Assembly (NCBI RefSeq): GCF_014697105.1
Contig: NZ_JACJRF010000006.1
Location: 62,001-126,000, forward strand
Length of the DNA stretch: 64,000 nt
Direction of reading: 5' to 3'
Source: Anabaena subtropica FACHB-260
GTDB lineage: Bacteria; Cyanobacteriota; Cyanobacteriia; Cyanobacteriales; Nostocaceae
The position numbers and the translations under genes are program-made. Positions 17,049 to 26,112 of this stretch are shown piece by piece. The stretch's first letter is position 1, and every line of letters begins with the position of its first letter. Under the pieces are notes generated by a model. The model was not told the origin of the DNA. It did not search any database and saw only the letters and a program-made list of their open reading frames with translations.

Positions 17049-19262
17049 ATGTCTCAGAGCAGTGCAAATACAGCAGCCTTACATTTAAGTGAAAAGTTAC
17101 CTTTTCCATTAAAGCGGTTAGCAGATTTAGCTTATAACTATTGGTGGAGTTGGAGTAGCGATCGCCTAGCATTATTTCAAGCCATTGATCCCCAAGAATG
17201 GGAACGCTGTGGACATAATCCAGTGGCAATTTTAGAATCAGCAAGTTACGAACGCCTCACCCAATTAGCCGAAGACCCCTTTTATCTCAAGCAAGTTTCA
17301 GCCTTAGCACTGGAGTTTGACCAATATATCAACCAGAAAGATACTTGGGTGAGTCGAGTTGCACCCCAAGTTACTCATAACAACCCCATAGCTTACTTTT
17401 GTGCCGAATTTGGTATCCATGAATCCCTACCGATTTACTCTGGTGGCTTGGGGATTTTGGCAGGGGATCACCTGAAATCATCGTCAGATTTGGGTGTACC
17501 ATTGGTTGGGATTGGCTTGTTATATCGCCAAGGTTATTTTCGTCAGCGCCTGAGCCGTCAAGGTTGGCAGGAAGATTATTATGTAGATAATTCCTTCCAC
17601 CGGATGCCCATTGAGTTGATGAAAAATGAGCATGGGGAAGCACTTACGATTAAATTAGAAGTGCGTCAGCGCCAAGTAACAGTGCAAATTTGGCGCGTAC
17701 AAGTAGGGCGTGTAAGTTTATATTTACTCGATAGCGATCGCCAAGACAATGACCCCATAGATCGTTGGTTAACAGGACATTTGTATGGCGGTAACTCAGA
17801 AACTCGCATCGCCCAAGAAGTCGTCTTAGGAATTGGCGGTGTCCGGGCTTTACAAGCCTTGGGAATCAAACCTTCTGTCTATCACCTCAACGAAGGTCAC
17901 GCCGCTTTCTGTACCTTAGAAGTGGCTCGTTTAGAAATCGAACGCACTGGTAAATCCTTCTACGACATTGAAGCCACCGTGCGGAACAGTTGCGTTTTCA
18001 CCACCCATACACCAGTTCCCGCCGGTCACGATGTCTTCTCTCCAGATTTAATTGACTCCTACTTTGCCCAATACTGGACACAACTACGCCTCTCCCGCGA
18101 ACAGTTTTTAGCACTAGGCGCACGGCGACTAGGTGATCCTTGGGAACCCTTCGGAATGACCGTCTTAGCCTTGCGGATGTCTCGCGCTTGTAATGGCGTG
18201 AGTGAACTGCACGGTCAAGTATCCCGCAAGATGTGGACTGTTCTCTATCCCCAACGTTCAGAGGAGAAAGTACCTATTGGTTACATTACCAATGGCGTTC
18301 ATGCACCCACTTGGACAGCCCCTTTATTAGCAGACTTGTACAATCAATACTTGGGTGCAGACTGGAAAACTCGCGCCGTTGACCCCAAAATGTGGGCAAA
18401 AGTTGACGACATTCCCGATGAGGAATTATGGTCACGCCATCTCATTCTCAAAGAAAGATTAGTCGCCTATACCCGTTATAAAGTCAGGAAAGCACGGGAA
18501 CAACGGGGTGAAGACCAAAGACTGATTCAAGCCAGTGATAGTTTACTTGACCCCAAAGTTCTTACCATTGGGTTTGCCAGACGCTTCAGTCCTTACAAAC
18601 GTGGGGATCTAATTTTACGTGATGCAGAAAGGGCATTGCGGATTTTTAGCAACGCCCAACGTCCAGTGCAGATAGTCTTTGCGGGGAAAGCCCACCCAGC
18701 CGATGAAGAAGGTAAGCGGATTATTCAGCGTTTGATGGAATGGTGTCATAATTCAGGCATTATCAACCGCGTCGCCTTTATTGAAGATTACGACATTTAC
18801 ACCGGACAGAAATTAGTGCAAGGTGTGGATGTGTGGTTAAATAATCCCCGTCGTCCCTTAGAAGCATCAGGTACAAGTGGACAGAAAGTCTGCTTTAACG
18901 GTGGGATTAATTGCAGCGTCCTTGATGGCTGGTGGTGTGAAGGTTATCAAGTCGGTGCAGATGGTAAGGGAATTAATGGTTGGGCTATTGGGGAAGATGC
19001 TCACACTAGCGACCAAGAATTACAAGACCGCATTGATTCTCAATCCTTGTATAAGTTGTTGGAAGAGGAAATTGTGCCTCTATACTATGACCAAGATGCA
19101 CAAGGTATTCCTCATGGTTGGGTGCAAATGATGAAGGCATCGATTAAGACTAATTCACCCTTATTTAATACAGACAGAATGATTGCTGATTACGTTACAC
19201 AAGTGTATGTACCGGAAATCGCTACTGTTGTACAGCCAATTTTGGCTAAGGTTTTGTTGTAG
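17049..19262 (+). CDS. glgP: Alpha-glucan (glycogen) phosphorylase
   Basis: This PLP enzyme releases glucose 1-phosphate from glycogen, feeding the oxidative pentose phosphate pathway in the dark. The N-terminal PLKRLADLAYNYWWSWSSD and IAYFCAEFGIHESLPIYSGGLGILAGDHLKSSSDLG mark the phosphorylase subgroup related to TIGR02094. Further blocks are HLNEGHAAF, TTHTPVPAGHD, TNGVHAPTW, RRFSPYKRGDLIL and the PLP-lysine region EASGTSGQKVCFNGGINCSVLDGWW. It is 737 residues, somewhat shorter than the roughly 850-residue members I recall, ending shortly after FNTDRMIADYVTQVY, so a C-terminal extension seems absent. It is a single gene with its own terminator (19343-19372). Confidence 0.88.
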   Translation: MSQSSANTAALHLSEKLPFPLKRLADLAYNYWWSWSSDRLALFQAIDPQEWERCGHNPVAILESASYERLTQLAEDPFYLKQVSALALEFDQYINQKDTWVSRVAPQVTHNNPIAYFCAEFGIHESLPIYSGGLGILAGDHLKSSSDLGVPLVGIGLLYRQGYFRQRLSRQGWQEDYYVDNSFHRMPIELMKNEHGEALTIKLEVRQRQVTVQIWRVQVGRVSLYLLDSDRQDNDPIDRWLTGHLYGGNSETRIAQEVVLGIGGVRALQALGIKPSVYHLNEGHAAFCTLEVARLEIERTGKSFYDIEATVRNSCVFTTHTPVPAGHDVFSPDLIDSYFAQYWTQLRLSREQFLALGARRLGDPWEPFGMTVLALRMSRACNGVSELHGQVSRKMWTVLYPQRSEEKVPIGYITNGVHAPTWTAPLLADLYNQYLGADWKTRAVDPKMWAKVDDIPDEELWSRHLILKERLVAYTRYKVRKAREQRGEDQRLIQASDSLLDPKVLTIGFARRFSPYKRGDLILRDAERALRIFSNAQRPVQIVFAGKAHPADEEGKRIIQRLMEWCHNSGIINRVAFIEDYDIYTGQKLVQGVDVWLNNPRRPLEASGTSGQKVCFNGGINCSVLDGWWCEGYQVGADGKGINGWAIGEDAHTSDQELQDRIDSQSLYKLLEEEIVPLYYDQDAQGIPHGWVQMMKASIKTNSPLFNTDRMIADYVTQVYVPEIATVVQPILAKVLL

Positions 19263-19342
19263 TCTCTGGAAATCTTTTTAACGCAGAGGGAAGGGAGTAC
19301 ACGCAAAGAAACGCGGAGGATTTTTAAGTTTCTTGGTTCGGT

Positions 19343-19372
19343 AAAGGGGTGGTTTAACTACCCCTTTTTTTT
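19343..19372 (+). terminator. Rho-independent terminator after glgP
   Basis: AAGGGGTGGTT (19344-19354) pairs with AACTACCCCTT (19356-19366) with a G-T pair, and is followed by a run of eight Ts. Between it and the glgP stop lies a copy of the dispersed ACGCAGAGG...ACGCAAAG intergenic phrase. Confidence 0.8.
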
Positions 19373-19410
19373 GTGGGATAGAGCTGTCCAAAAGCTATAA
19401 ACTATAATTT

Positions 19411-21096
19411 ATGGCATCTACTATTCAAGCTTTACCTCAAGAAGTCGTATATCTGATTACAGCAGGCGAGGTAATCGACTCCTTTGCTGCTGTTGTGCGG
19501 GAATTGGTAGAAAATTCCTTAGATGCAGGGGCGACAAGAATTGTAGTTTATCTATGGCCGCAGCAGTGGCGTATCCGTGTGGCAGATAATGGTTGCGGCA
19601 TGAGTTTAGATGATTTGCAACAAGCAGCCTCAGCCCACAGCACTAGTAAAATTCGCTCTAGTGATGACTTGTGGAAAATTAAAAGTTTGGGATTTCGGGG
19701 GGAAGCGTTACATAGTTTAACAACCCTGGCAGATTTAGAAATTATTAGTCGCGCCCCAGAAAATGTGGGCTGGCGAGTGGTTTATGGTGATAGTGGACAA
19801 GCTATTCAAGTAGAAACTACAGCGATCGCTCCTGGTACAGTAGTTACAGTCTCAAATTTATTTGCCAATTGTTCGGCGCGTCGTCAAGGTTTACCCACGA
19901 CCACACAGCAAATGAAAGCTGTACAAGCCGCGATTCAACAAATTGGCCTTTGTCATCCCCAAATTAATTGGCAAGTTTGGCAAAATGACAAGATATGGTT
20001 TACCATCTCTCCTGCGTCATCTGTGGGACAGTTAATCCCGCAACTTCTCCCCCAAGTGCGCCCCGGTGACTTAGAAGAAATCAAGCTAGATATACCCAAC
20101 CCTGAACTGACAACTCAGCACGACTTAAACGCCACCCCAACAGCACTATCTCTAGTAGTCGGATTACCCGACCGTTGTCACCGTCATCGTTCAGATTGGG
20201 TCAGGGTAGCGATTAACGGCAGAATGGTAAAGTCGCCAGAATTAGAACAAACAATTTTGGCAGCATTTCACAAAACATTACCACGCGATCGCTATCCGAT
20301 TTGTTTCCTTCATCTTGCCATTTCTCCCAACCAAATCAACTGGAACCGCAACCCTAGCAAAACGGAAATTTATCTCAACAACTTGAGTTATTGGCAAGAA
20401 CAAATTACTCAAGCAATTAACCAAGCACTACGCATTAGTTCTGCCAATATCAAAGAATCTGTGCATACAACGCGAGTTAGTCAACTACTCAAAGCCGCAG
20501 AAACAAAAGGCAATTATAACTTCAACTCCCAAAATACCAATAGCGATGAAACTCAGCACTATTTAAAAGCCGTCGCCCAAGTCAGCAACACTTATATTGT
20601 GGCTGAACATCCTGGGGGAATGTGGTTAGTAGAACAGCACATTGCCCATGAACGAGTGTTGTATGAACAATTATGTGATCATTGGCGACTCATTCCTGTT
20701 GAAGCGCCAATTATTATCTATCAATTATCGCCAGCGCAAGTTTGCCAACTGCAACGCATTGGTTTAGATATCGAACCTTTTGGAGACCAACTCTGGGCGG
20801 TGCGTAACCTACCAGCAATGCTACAGCAACGGGAAGATTGTGCAGAAGCCATTTTAGAACTCAGTTGGGGAGGCGATTTACAAACAGCCCAAGTTGCTGT
20901 CGCTTGTCGCAGTGCAATTCGCAACGGTACTCCCATGAGCTTACCAGAAATGCAAAAGTTACTAGATGATTGGCAACGTACTCGCAATCCCCGTACTTGT
21001 CCACATGGTCGCCCGATTTATTTATCTTTGGATGAGTCTTCTTTATCTCGGTTTTTCCGTCGTCATTGGGTGATTGGCAAAAGTCATGGCATTTAA
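19411..21096 (+). CDS. mutL: DNA mismatch repair protein MutL
   Basis: MutL links mismatch recognition by MutS to strand incision. The N-terminal GHKL ATPase is clear: ELVENSLDAGAT (motif I), VADNGCGM (motif II) and KSLGFRGEALHSL (motif III), with GLPTTTQQMKAVQ beyond. The C-terminal domain carries EQHIAHERVLYE, a variant of the DQHA(X)2E(X)4E nuclease motif in which the leading Asp is Glu and the Ala is Ile, as well as ACRSAIRNG and TCPHGRP, the other metal-site blocks of endonuclease-active MutL. An incising MutL is therefore likely, with altered first ligand. Length (561) is typical. It lies between glgP and an ABC gene on the same strand without clear coupling. Confidence 0.93.
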   Translation: MASTIQALPQEVVYLITAGEVIDSFAAVVRELVENSLDAGATRIVVYLWPQQWRIRVADNGCGMSLDDLQQAASAHSTSKIRSSDDLWKIKSLGFRGEALHSLTTLADLEIISRAPENVGWRVVYGDSGQAIQVETTAIAPGTVVTVSNLFANCSARRQGLPTTTQQMKAVQAAIQQIGLCHPQINWQVWQNDKIWFTISPASSVGQLIPQLLPQVRPGDLEEIKLDIPNPELTTQHDLNATPTALSLVVGLPDRCHRHRSDWVRVAINGRMVKSPELEQTILAAFHKTLPRDRYPICFLHLAISPNQINWNRNPSKTEIYLNNLSYWQEQITQAINQALRISSANIKESVHTTRVSQLLKAAETKGNYNFNSQNTNSDETQHYLKAVAQVSNTYIVAEHPGGMWLVEQHIAHERVLYEQLCDHWRLIPVEAPIIIYQLSPAQVCQLQRIGLDIEPFGDQLWAVRNLPAMLQQREDCAEAILELSWGGDLQTAQVAVACRSAIRNGTPMSLPEMQKLLDDWQRTRNPRTCPHGRPIYLSLDESSLSRFFRRHWVIGKSHGI

Positions 21097-21163
21097 CATA
21101 TCTGATAGACTAGCCTAAATTTGCAATCATTAAAAACTGTTAGCCTTGGGCTAATAACTAACT

Positions 21164-22819
21164 ATGAATAAAGACTTATTTTGTATAGAAAATCTCCGAG
21201 TCGCCTATCCACAACGTAGCGGGGAAGGACTAAGTTGGGCAGTTGATGATGTATCTTTTACCTTGCAACCAGGGGAAAGAATGGGATTGGTGGGGGAATC
21301 TGGTTGTGGTAAATCTACATTGGGAAGGGCGGCAATGCGTCTGTTACCTGCTTCTAGCCGTGTGGAAGGGCGGGTAACATTTCAAGGACAGTCGGTATTT
21401 GATTTAACACCAAACCAATTACGGAAGTTTCGGGGGGAAGCTGTAGCATTAATTTTCCAAGACCCGATGACGCGTCTTGATCCGTTAATGACAATTGGTA
21501 ATCACTGTATAGAGACTCTGCAAGCCCACTTACCAGAATTATCAGCCAAGGAAGCGAAAGAAAAAGCACTGGCGACTTTAGAGAAAGTAAAAATTCCTGC
21601 TAGTCGTTGGCATCAGTACCCCCATGAGTTTAGCGGAGGGATGCGGCAAAGGGTAGCGATCGCCTTAGCTTTACTCCTCAATCCCAAGTTAATCGTCGCC
21701 GATGAACCGACCACTAGTTTAGATGTCACCGTTTCTGCTCAGATATTACAAGAATTAATCCGCTTGTGCAGTGAAGAAAACATGGCGCTGTTGCTAATTT
21801 CTCACGATTTGGCAATGGTAGCCGAGTATTGCGATCGCATCGGTGTGATGTATAACGGCAAGATGGTAGAAATGGGTGCTACTGAATCTGTGTTTAAAAA
21901 CCCCCAACATGAATATACGCGATCGCTCCTCAAAGCTGCTTTACATATTCAAGCTGTTGATGAAACCGGGACTGAAGAAGTTTCTCAATCCCCAATTCCT
22001 GATCCCCAGTCCCCCATATTGCGGATTCAAGAACTTAAGCAGTATTACACTATAGAACCTAGTTTCGTGGAAAGGTTGTTTAAGGCGGAAAGTCAGACAA
22101 TTAAAGCTGTAGATGGGATTAACTTGGAATTATATCCAGGGGAAATTTTGGGGTTAGTGGGTGAATCTGGATGCGGTAAGAGTACTCTGTCACGGACAAT
22201 ATTGCAGTTAATTCGTCCTACCTCTGGCAAAGTTGAGTTTTTAGGTCAAGATTTAACTAAGTTGTCGCGTCAAGAAATTCGTGCTTCCCGGCGACAAATT
22301 CAAATGGTGTTTCAAGACCCCCATGCTTGTCTAAATCCAGTGATGACAGTAGGCGAGAGTATTGCTGACCCTTTATTAATACATAATATTGCTGATGTGG
22401 CTCATGCCAAAGAACAAGTTTTGTGGATGTTAGAGAAAGTCGGGTTAACACCACCGGAAGTTTATTATCAACGCTACCCATCTGATTTATCAGGAGGACA
22501 ACAACAAAGAGTGGCGATCGCTCGTGCTTTGATTACTCGCCCTAAAATGTTAATCTGCGATGAACCAGTGAGTATGTTAGATGCTAGTGTGCAGTCGCAA
22601 GTGTTGGATTTGATGTTGCAACTGAAGGAAGAATTTGAGTTAACTTATTTGTTTATTACTCATGATTTGTGGTTAGCAAGATTTTTGTGCGATCGCATTG
22701 CTGTTATGCACGGCGGTAAAATTGTCGAAATTGGCCCGACAAAAGAGATTTTTGCTCATCCCCAACACCCCTATACTCAGACTCTTTTAGCTGCTGCTCC
22801 CCTACTTGTAAGAACTTAG
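21164..22819 (+). CDS. Double-ATPase subunit of a peptide/nickel-type ABC transporter
   Basis: Two complete nucleotide-binding domains are fused, as in GsiA/YejF-like proteins: the first with GESGCGKSTLGRAAMRLL, FQDPMTRLDPLMT, SGGMRQRVAIA and VADEPTTSLDVT; the second with GESGCGKSTLSRTILQLI, FQDPHACLNPVMTVGE, SGGQQQRVAIARAL and CDEPVSMLDASV. They power import of oligopeptides or related solutes at the inner membrane. No permease or binding-protein gene is adjacent, so partners must be elsewhere. The linker between domains (near 21985-22015) is a CCCCAATT-type tandem repeat read as SQSPIPDPQSP, suggesting repeat expansion at a tolerant site. Confidence 0.9.
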   Translation: MNKDLFCIENLRVAYPQRSGEGLSWAVDDVSFTLQPGERMGLVGESGCGKSTLGRAAMRLLPASSRVEGRVTFQGQSVFDLTPNQLRKFRGEAVALIFQDPMTRLDPLMTIGNHCIETLQAHLPELSAKEAKEKALATLEKVKIPASRWHQYPHEFSGGMRQRVAIALALLLNPKLIVADEPTTSLDVTVSAQILQELIRLCSEENMALLLISHDLAMVAEYCDRIGVMYNGKMVEMGATESVFKNPQHEYTRSLLKAALHIQAVDETGTEEVSQSPIPDPQSPILRIQELKQYYTIEPSFVERLFKAESQTIKAVDGINLELYPGEILGLVGESGCGKSTLSRTILQLIRPTSGKVEFLGQDLTKLSRQEIRASRRQIQMVFQDPHACLNPVMTVGESIADPLLIHNIADVAHAKEQVLWMLEKVGLTPPEVYYQRYPSDLSGGQQQRVAIARALITRPKMLICDEPVSMLDASVQSQVLDLMLQLKEEFELTYLFITHDLWLARFLCDRIAVMHGGKIVEIGPTKEIFAHPQHPYTQTLLAAAPLLVRT

Positions 22820-22873
22820 CACAGTCAAAATTCCCAAGCTTCCTATATCAAGGCTTGTTCTATTAGCATTAGT

Positions 22874-23052
22874 TAAGAGGTTATTTATAAAGTAAAAATA
22901 AAATTACTGTAGGGTGTGTTAGGCGCACATTCGGAGATGATGTCTCACTCCAAGAATAAATTAAGCGCCTAACGCACCCCATTATTTAGGGGTGCGTTAG
23001 GCTAACGCCTTAACACACCCTACTTAAGATTTACTTTATAAATAGTCTCTAA
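22874..23052. mobile_element. MITE-like palindromic element (nested inverted repeats)
   Basis: Nested inverted repeats fill this intergenic stretch. The outer pair is TATTTATAAAGTAAA (22882-22896) with its complement (23030-23044); next, GTAGGGTGTGTTA (22909-22921) with TAACACACCCTAC (23011-23023); innermost, GCCTAACGCACCCC (22967-22980) with GGGGTGCGTTAGGC (22989-23002). No transposase is encoded. The pattern of terminal inverted repeats and near-complete folding suits a miniature transposable element, or a large bidirectional terminator between the convergent flanking genes. Confidence 0.6.
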
Positions 23053-23103
23053 ACTTGTCTCATTTTTCACGCCCATGAAGTAGAAAGACTTAATAAAATA
23101 AAA

Positions 23104-23147
23104 GTTCGTAGTAAGGGGAAAAGAGCGATAAATCGCTTACTACGAAC
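23104..23147. repeat. Inverted repeat GTTCGTAGTAAG ... CTTACTACGAAC
   Basis: Perfect 12-bp arms at 23104-23115 and 23136-23147 enclose an inner GCGATAAATCGC palindrome. The GTAGTAAG phrase also appears in half form near 5085-5105. It could be a dispersed repeat, a terminator for the convergent gene pair, or both. Confidence 0.6.
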
Positions 23148-23195
23148 AAAAATTTATTTATATTTAATTTTCTCTACCTACTTACTTAATTAATA

Positions 23196-24113
23196 TCAAT
23201 TTCTGTTTTCAATTAATTTAACTCTGTCTCCACTTGCACCATATAGTTCCACAAACCTTTTAAACAGCAACATATTTGCTTGTTTAGAAAATTTGCTTAA
23301 TTTGAATAACCGTTCTATATTGACTTCAGCCAAATCACGTAAATAAGGCAAATCTTCAAATAGAGTCAAGCAAGAAGCAAAATGTAATAAAACTTGCAAC
23401 AATGGCTTAGGCCAATCTAAATCACTATAAATTTCTATAAATAGCTGATGTTCTCTGTCATTTAGTGGAAAAGCATAAAATATTACAATTATTCTTTTGT
23501 TATCATAAACTGGAATACTCAATTCAATAGTATAAGGAGTATGTAAGATTAAATCTACTTCAACTATAGGTTGCCTCCAAATCCTTAAAGCATTAATGGG
23601 AGAATCTAAAAGTGTATTAAATTTGATGATTCCTCCAAAAGTTGTTGGTTGAAAGTCACTAATACTCAAAATTCTTAAATTATTTAGACTAAATTTGTGA
23701 ATTGTTTCTAAATGTTTGAGATTTAAGAGATGATAAATTTGGCAAAGATAAGGAAAGGGTAAAATATACTCCTGGCTGATCATGTGTCGTTTTTTTAGTT
23801 CAACCTGATTTCCTTGATATGGACATAATAAGCCTGCATCTTGATCAGAGATATTTTCTGGTTTTAGATACAGCCAACTTACAAAAAAGAAGGAAGTTGT
23901 CAAAAGCTGAAAGATTTCTACCACAGATAAATATCCATCTGCAAAAGCAGACATACTTCTATCTGTGATGCCGAAAAGCCAAGACGGAATTCCAATTAAC
24001 CAAATTCCTGTTTTTAGTTTATTTATAAATTGATAAAATTCTAATTCTACAGAAGTATTTATTTCTTGATTATGTTCTCTATGATGGGTATCTTTAGATA
24101 GATTATCAACCAT
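23196..24113 (-). CDS. Hypothetical protein with two hydrophobic segments
   Basis: I do not recognise this 305-residue protein. Near the N-terminus there is GIWLIGIPSWLFGI and, about 25 residues later, VVEIFQLLTTSFFFVSWLYL, each long enough for a membrane helix, followed by a soluble region of about 220 residues rich in hydrophobic and charged residues (LRILSISDFQPTTFGGIIKF, PIVEVDLILHTPYTIELSIP). A hairpin-like membrane anchor with a large cytoplasmic domain is a fair guess. Codon use is AT-rich compared with its neighbours and HIP1 sites are absent from it, which could mean a young or transferred gene. It stands alone between repeat-rich spacers. Confidence 0.6.
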   Translation of the reverse strand: MVDNLSKDTHHREHNQEINTSVELEFYQFINKLKTGIWLIGIPSWLFGITDRSMSAFADGYLSVVEIFQLLTTSFFFVSWLYLKPENISDQDAGLLCPYQGNQVELKKRHMISQEYILPFPYLCQIYHLLNLKHLETIHKFSLNNLRILSISDFQPTTFGGIIKFNTLLDSPINALRIWRQPIVEVDLILHTPYTIELSIPVYDNKRIIVIFYAFPLNDREHQLFIEIYSDLDWPKPLLQVLLHFASCLTLFEDLPYLRDLAEVNIERLFKLSKFSKQANMLLFKRFVELYGASGDRVKLIENRN

Positions 24114-24499
24114 AATAATTAATTTTAATCGTCTATTACTGTATTTATAGTAATTAGAACTACCAGAAAGATACTCTACCTCTGGCTGGAAAATAAGTTG
24201 ATAAATATCCTAATTTTTAGCAAAAACAATCTTAGTAAAATAGAACTATAGAGAGAGGAGTTATTGAGGATGAATTTTAAGCTAATTGCTAGAATATGAA
24301 CCGGATTCATCTAAAATCTTCGATAAATAATTGAAAGTATCACTTCTCAAAAAATAGGTTTTCGGGTTTTTAACGTTTTGCCTGATGTTAATACCTTGTA
24401 ATCTACCTGTAATAATTAACTAGGTCAGCATAGAATTATTACTATTAAAGCTGTATTATTTGTAAGTATTTTCTAAAAATTCTCTTCTAGCCGGCAGTA
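24114..24499. other. Intergenic region between divergent genes
   Basis: About 386 AT-rich bases separate the hypothetical gene from the acetyltransferase gene. I see no coding frame or clear structure; the promoters of both genes should lie here. Confidence 0.4.
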
Positions 24500-24988
24500 A
24501 TGACCATCCGTCATGCGACTACAACTGATTTACCTGCAATTGTGGCTATTTATAATGCTGCCATTCCTAGCCGCATGGCAACTGCTGATTTAGAAGCAGT
24601 ATCTATAGAAAGTCGTATTGCTTGGTTTCAAGGGCGATCGCCTAGCCTACGTCCTTTATGGGTAATCGAACAAGAGGGAGTAATTGCTGGATGGCTGAGT
24701 TTCCAGTCATTTTACGGACGACCAGCCTACGCTTCAACGGCCGAACTGAGTATTTATATTGCTCCAGGTTTTCATCGGTGCGGTTTAGGTAAGCAATTGT
24801 TAGCCAAAGCAATTCACGAAAGCCCAAATTTAGGATTGAAAACTCTATTGGGATTTGTTTTTGCTCATAATCAACCGAGTTTAAAGCTGTTTGAAACCTT
24901 CGGATTTCAAAAATGGGGATATTTACCCCAAATTGCCGAATTGGATGGTGTGGAACGCGATTTAGTAATTATGGGATTGCGAATTTAG
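24500..24988 (+). CDS. GNAT-family N-acetyltransferase (phosphinothricin-acetyltransferase-like)
   Basis: GNAT enzymes move an acetyl group from acetyl-CoA to an amine. The sequence opens with MTIRHATTTDLPAIVAIYNAAI, the usual start of the Pat/YwnH subgroup, then the acetyl-CoA loop region ELSIYIAPGFHRCGLGKQLLAKAI (motif A, R/Q-x-x-G-x-G/A type) and the C-terminal FVFAHNQPSLKLFETFGFQKWGYL. At 162 residues it is a single domain. Members acetylate amino acid analogues such as methionine sulfoximine or phosphinothricin, but the natural substrate here is unknown. It is monocistronic. Confidence 0.87.
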   Translation: MTIRHATTTDLPAIVAIYNAAIPSRMATADLEAVSIESRIAWFQGRSPSLRPLWVIEQEGVIAGWLSFQSFYGRPAYASTAELSIYIAPGFHRCGLGKQLLAKAIHESPNLGLKTLLGFVFAHNQPSLKLFETFGFQKWGYLPQIAELDGVERDLVIMGLRI

Positions 24989-25043
24989 GTTGGCGATCGC
25001 TAATTTGAGTGCAAGATAAGTTTATTCCACCTGGCTCATGTTG

Positions 25044-25078
25044 TGGCGATTACCTACGGTGGGCGGAACGCCATCGCA
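25044..25078. repeat. Dispersed GCGAT...GCCATCGC palindromic repeat
   Basis: TGGCGATTACCTACGGTGGG followed by GCCATCGC is a copy of the short hyphenated palindrome family also present at 15981-16022 and 49459-49490. It sits in the gap between convergent genes. Confidence 0.5.
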
Positions 25079-25093
25079 CGCAACTAGTTGTCT

Positions 25094-26101
25094 TCAGACA
25101 TTGCTCGGTTTCCATAAATAACTCATATCCGGCCCAGAGGGAATAATCCCACCAGGATTCAAAGGGAACAGATTCCCATAGTAATCCTGTTTGATGCTTT
25201 CTAAATCACAGGTACTAGCAATGCCCTTTAGTTGATACAAGTGACGCAGATAAGCACCTAAATTTTCATAATCTTGAATTCTGCGACGGTTACACTTAAA
25301 TAAGCCGTAATAAACAATGTCAAAGCGGAACAAAGTTGTAAACAGACGCGCATCAGCTAAGGTGAGGTTATCTCCACAAAGGTAGCGACTAGTAGCAAGC
25401 GCTGAGTCAATTTCATCCAGAGTGGTAAATAATTCATCACAGGCTTTGTTATAAGCCTCTTGGGTTTGAGCAAATCCGCAACGATATACGCCGTTATTCA
25501 CACTTGCGTAAATCTTCTCGTTCCACAAGTCAATTTTGGGCTTTAATTCCTCAGGATAAAGATTCAATCTAGGATTTAATGCAAACTCATTAAATTCAGA
25601 GTTCAGCATCACAATAATGTCTGCACTCTCATTATTTACAATGGTCTTAGTTTCTTTATCCCACAACACCGGTACTGTAGAACGTCCACTATAACCGGGT
25701 TCGGCAAGGGCATATAATTCAGCCAGACTCTGACAACCTTCCTCTGGATTTTTGAACACCCAGCCGCCTGAATCCGCAGAGGGAGCAACAATAGATACTG
25801 AAATTGCATCTTCTAATCCTTTCAGCGCCCGAACAACTAACGTGCGGTGCGCCCAAGGACAACCCAAACCGACATAAAGAGTGTAGCGTCCTGCTGCTGG
25901 TTGGTAGGGGCTATCTTCTCCAGTTTTGACAAAGTTCCTAAATTGGCTACTAGGACGAATATATTCTCCTGATTGATTGCGGGGAGCAAGTTGAGACATC
26001 ATGATTTGCCAAAGGGTTGTCCACACAAACTTACCCAACCCAATAATCAGTTTAGGCGGTAGAGATTTACCTTTTTTCTGAGTCTTATTGGCACTAGTCA
26101 T
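25094..26101 (-). CDS. Glutathionyl-hydroquinone reductase (Xi-class GST, YqjG/ECM4 type)
   Basis: Xi-class enzymes remove glutathione from glutathionyl-hydroquinones with a catalytic cysteine. The motif GLGCPWAHRTLV carries Cys81 in the CPWAHR context typical of the family, preceded by the long N-terminal FRNFVKTGED and followed by VPVLWDKETKTIVNNESADI and the C-terminal helical domain with NNGVYRCGFAQTQEAYNKA. The frame opens further upstream (26251), but that part overlaps the preceding gene and has no family character; ATG 26101 with upstream TAGGTAAT gives the right N-terminus. It starts 11 bases after the upstream membrane-protein gene ends, so it is probably the last gene of an hrcA-led unit. 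Confidence 0.88.
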   Translation of the reverse strand: MTSANKTQKKGKSLPPKLIIGLGKFVWTTLWQIMMSQLAPRNQSGEYIRPSSQFRNFVKTGEDSPYQPAAGRYTLYVGLGCPWAHRTLVVRALKGLEDAISVSIVAPSADSGGWVFKNPEEGCQSLAELYALAEPGYSGRSTVPVLWDKETKTIVNNESADIIVMLNSEFNEFALNPRLNLYPEELKPKIDLWNEKIYASVNNGVYRCGFAQTQEAYNKACDELFTTLDEIDSALATSRYLCGDNLTLADARLFTTLFRFDIVYYGLFKCNRRRIQDYENLGAYLRHLYQLKGIASTCDLESIKQDYYGNLFPLNPGGIIPSGPDMSYLWKPSNV

Positions 26102-26112
26102 GATGAAATTAC

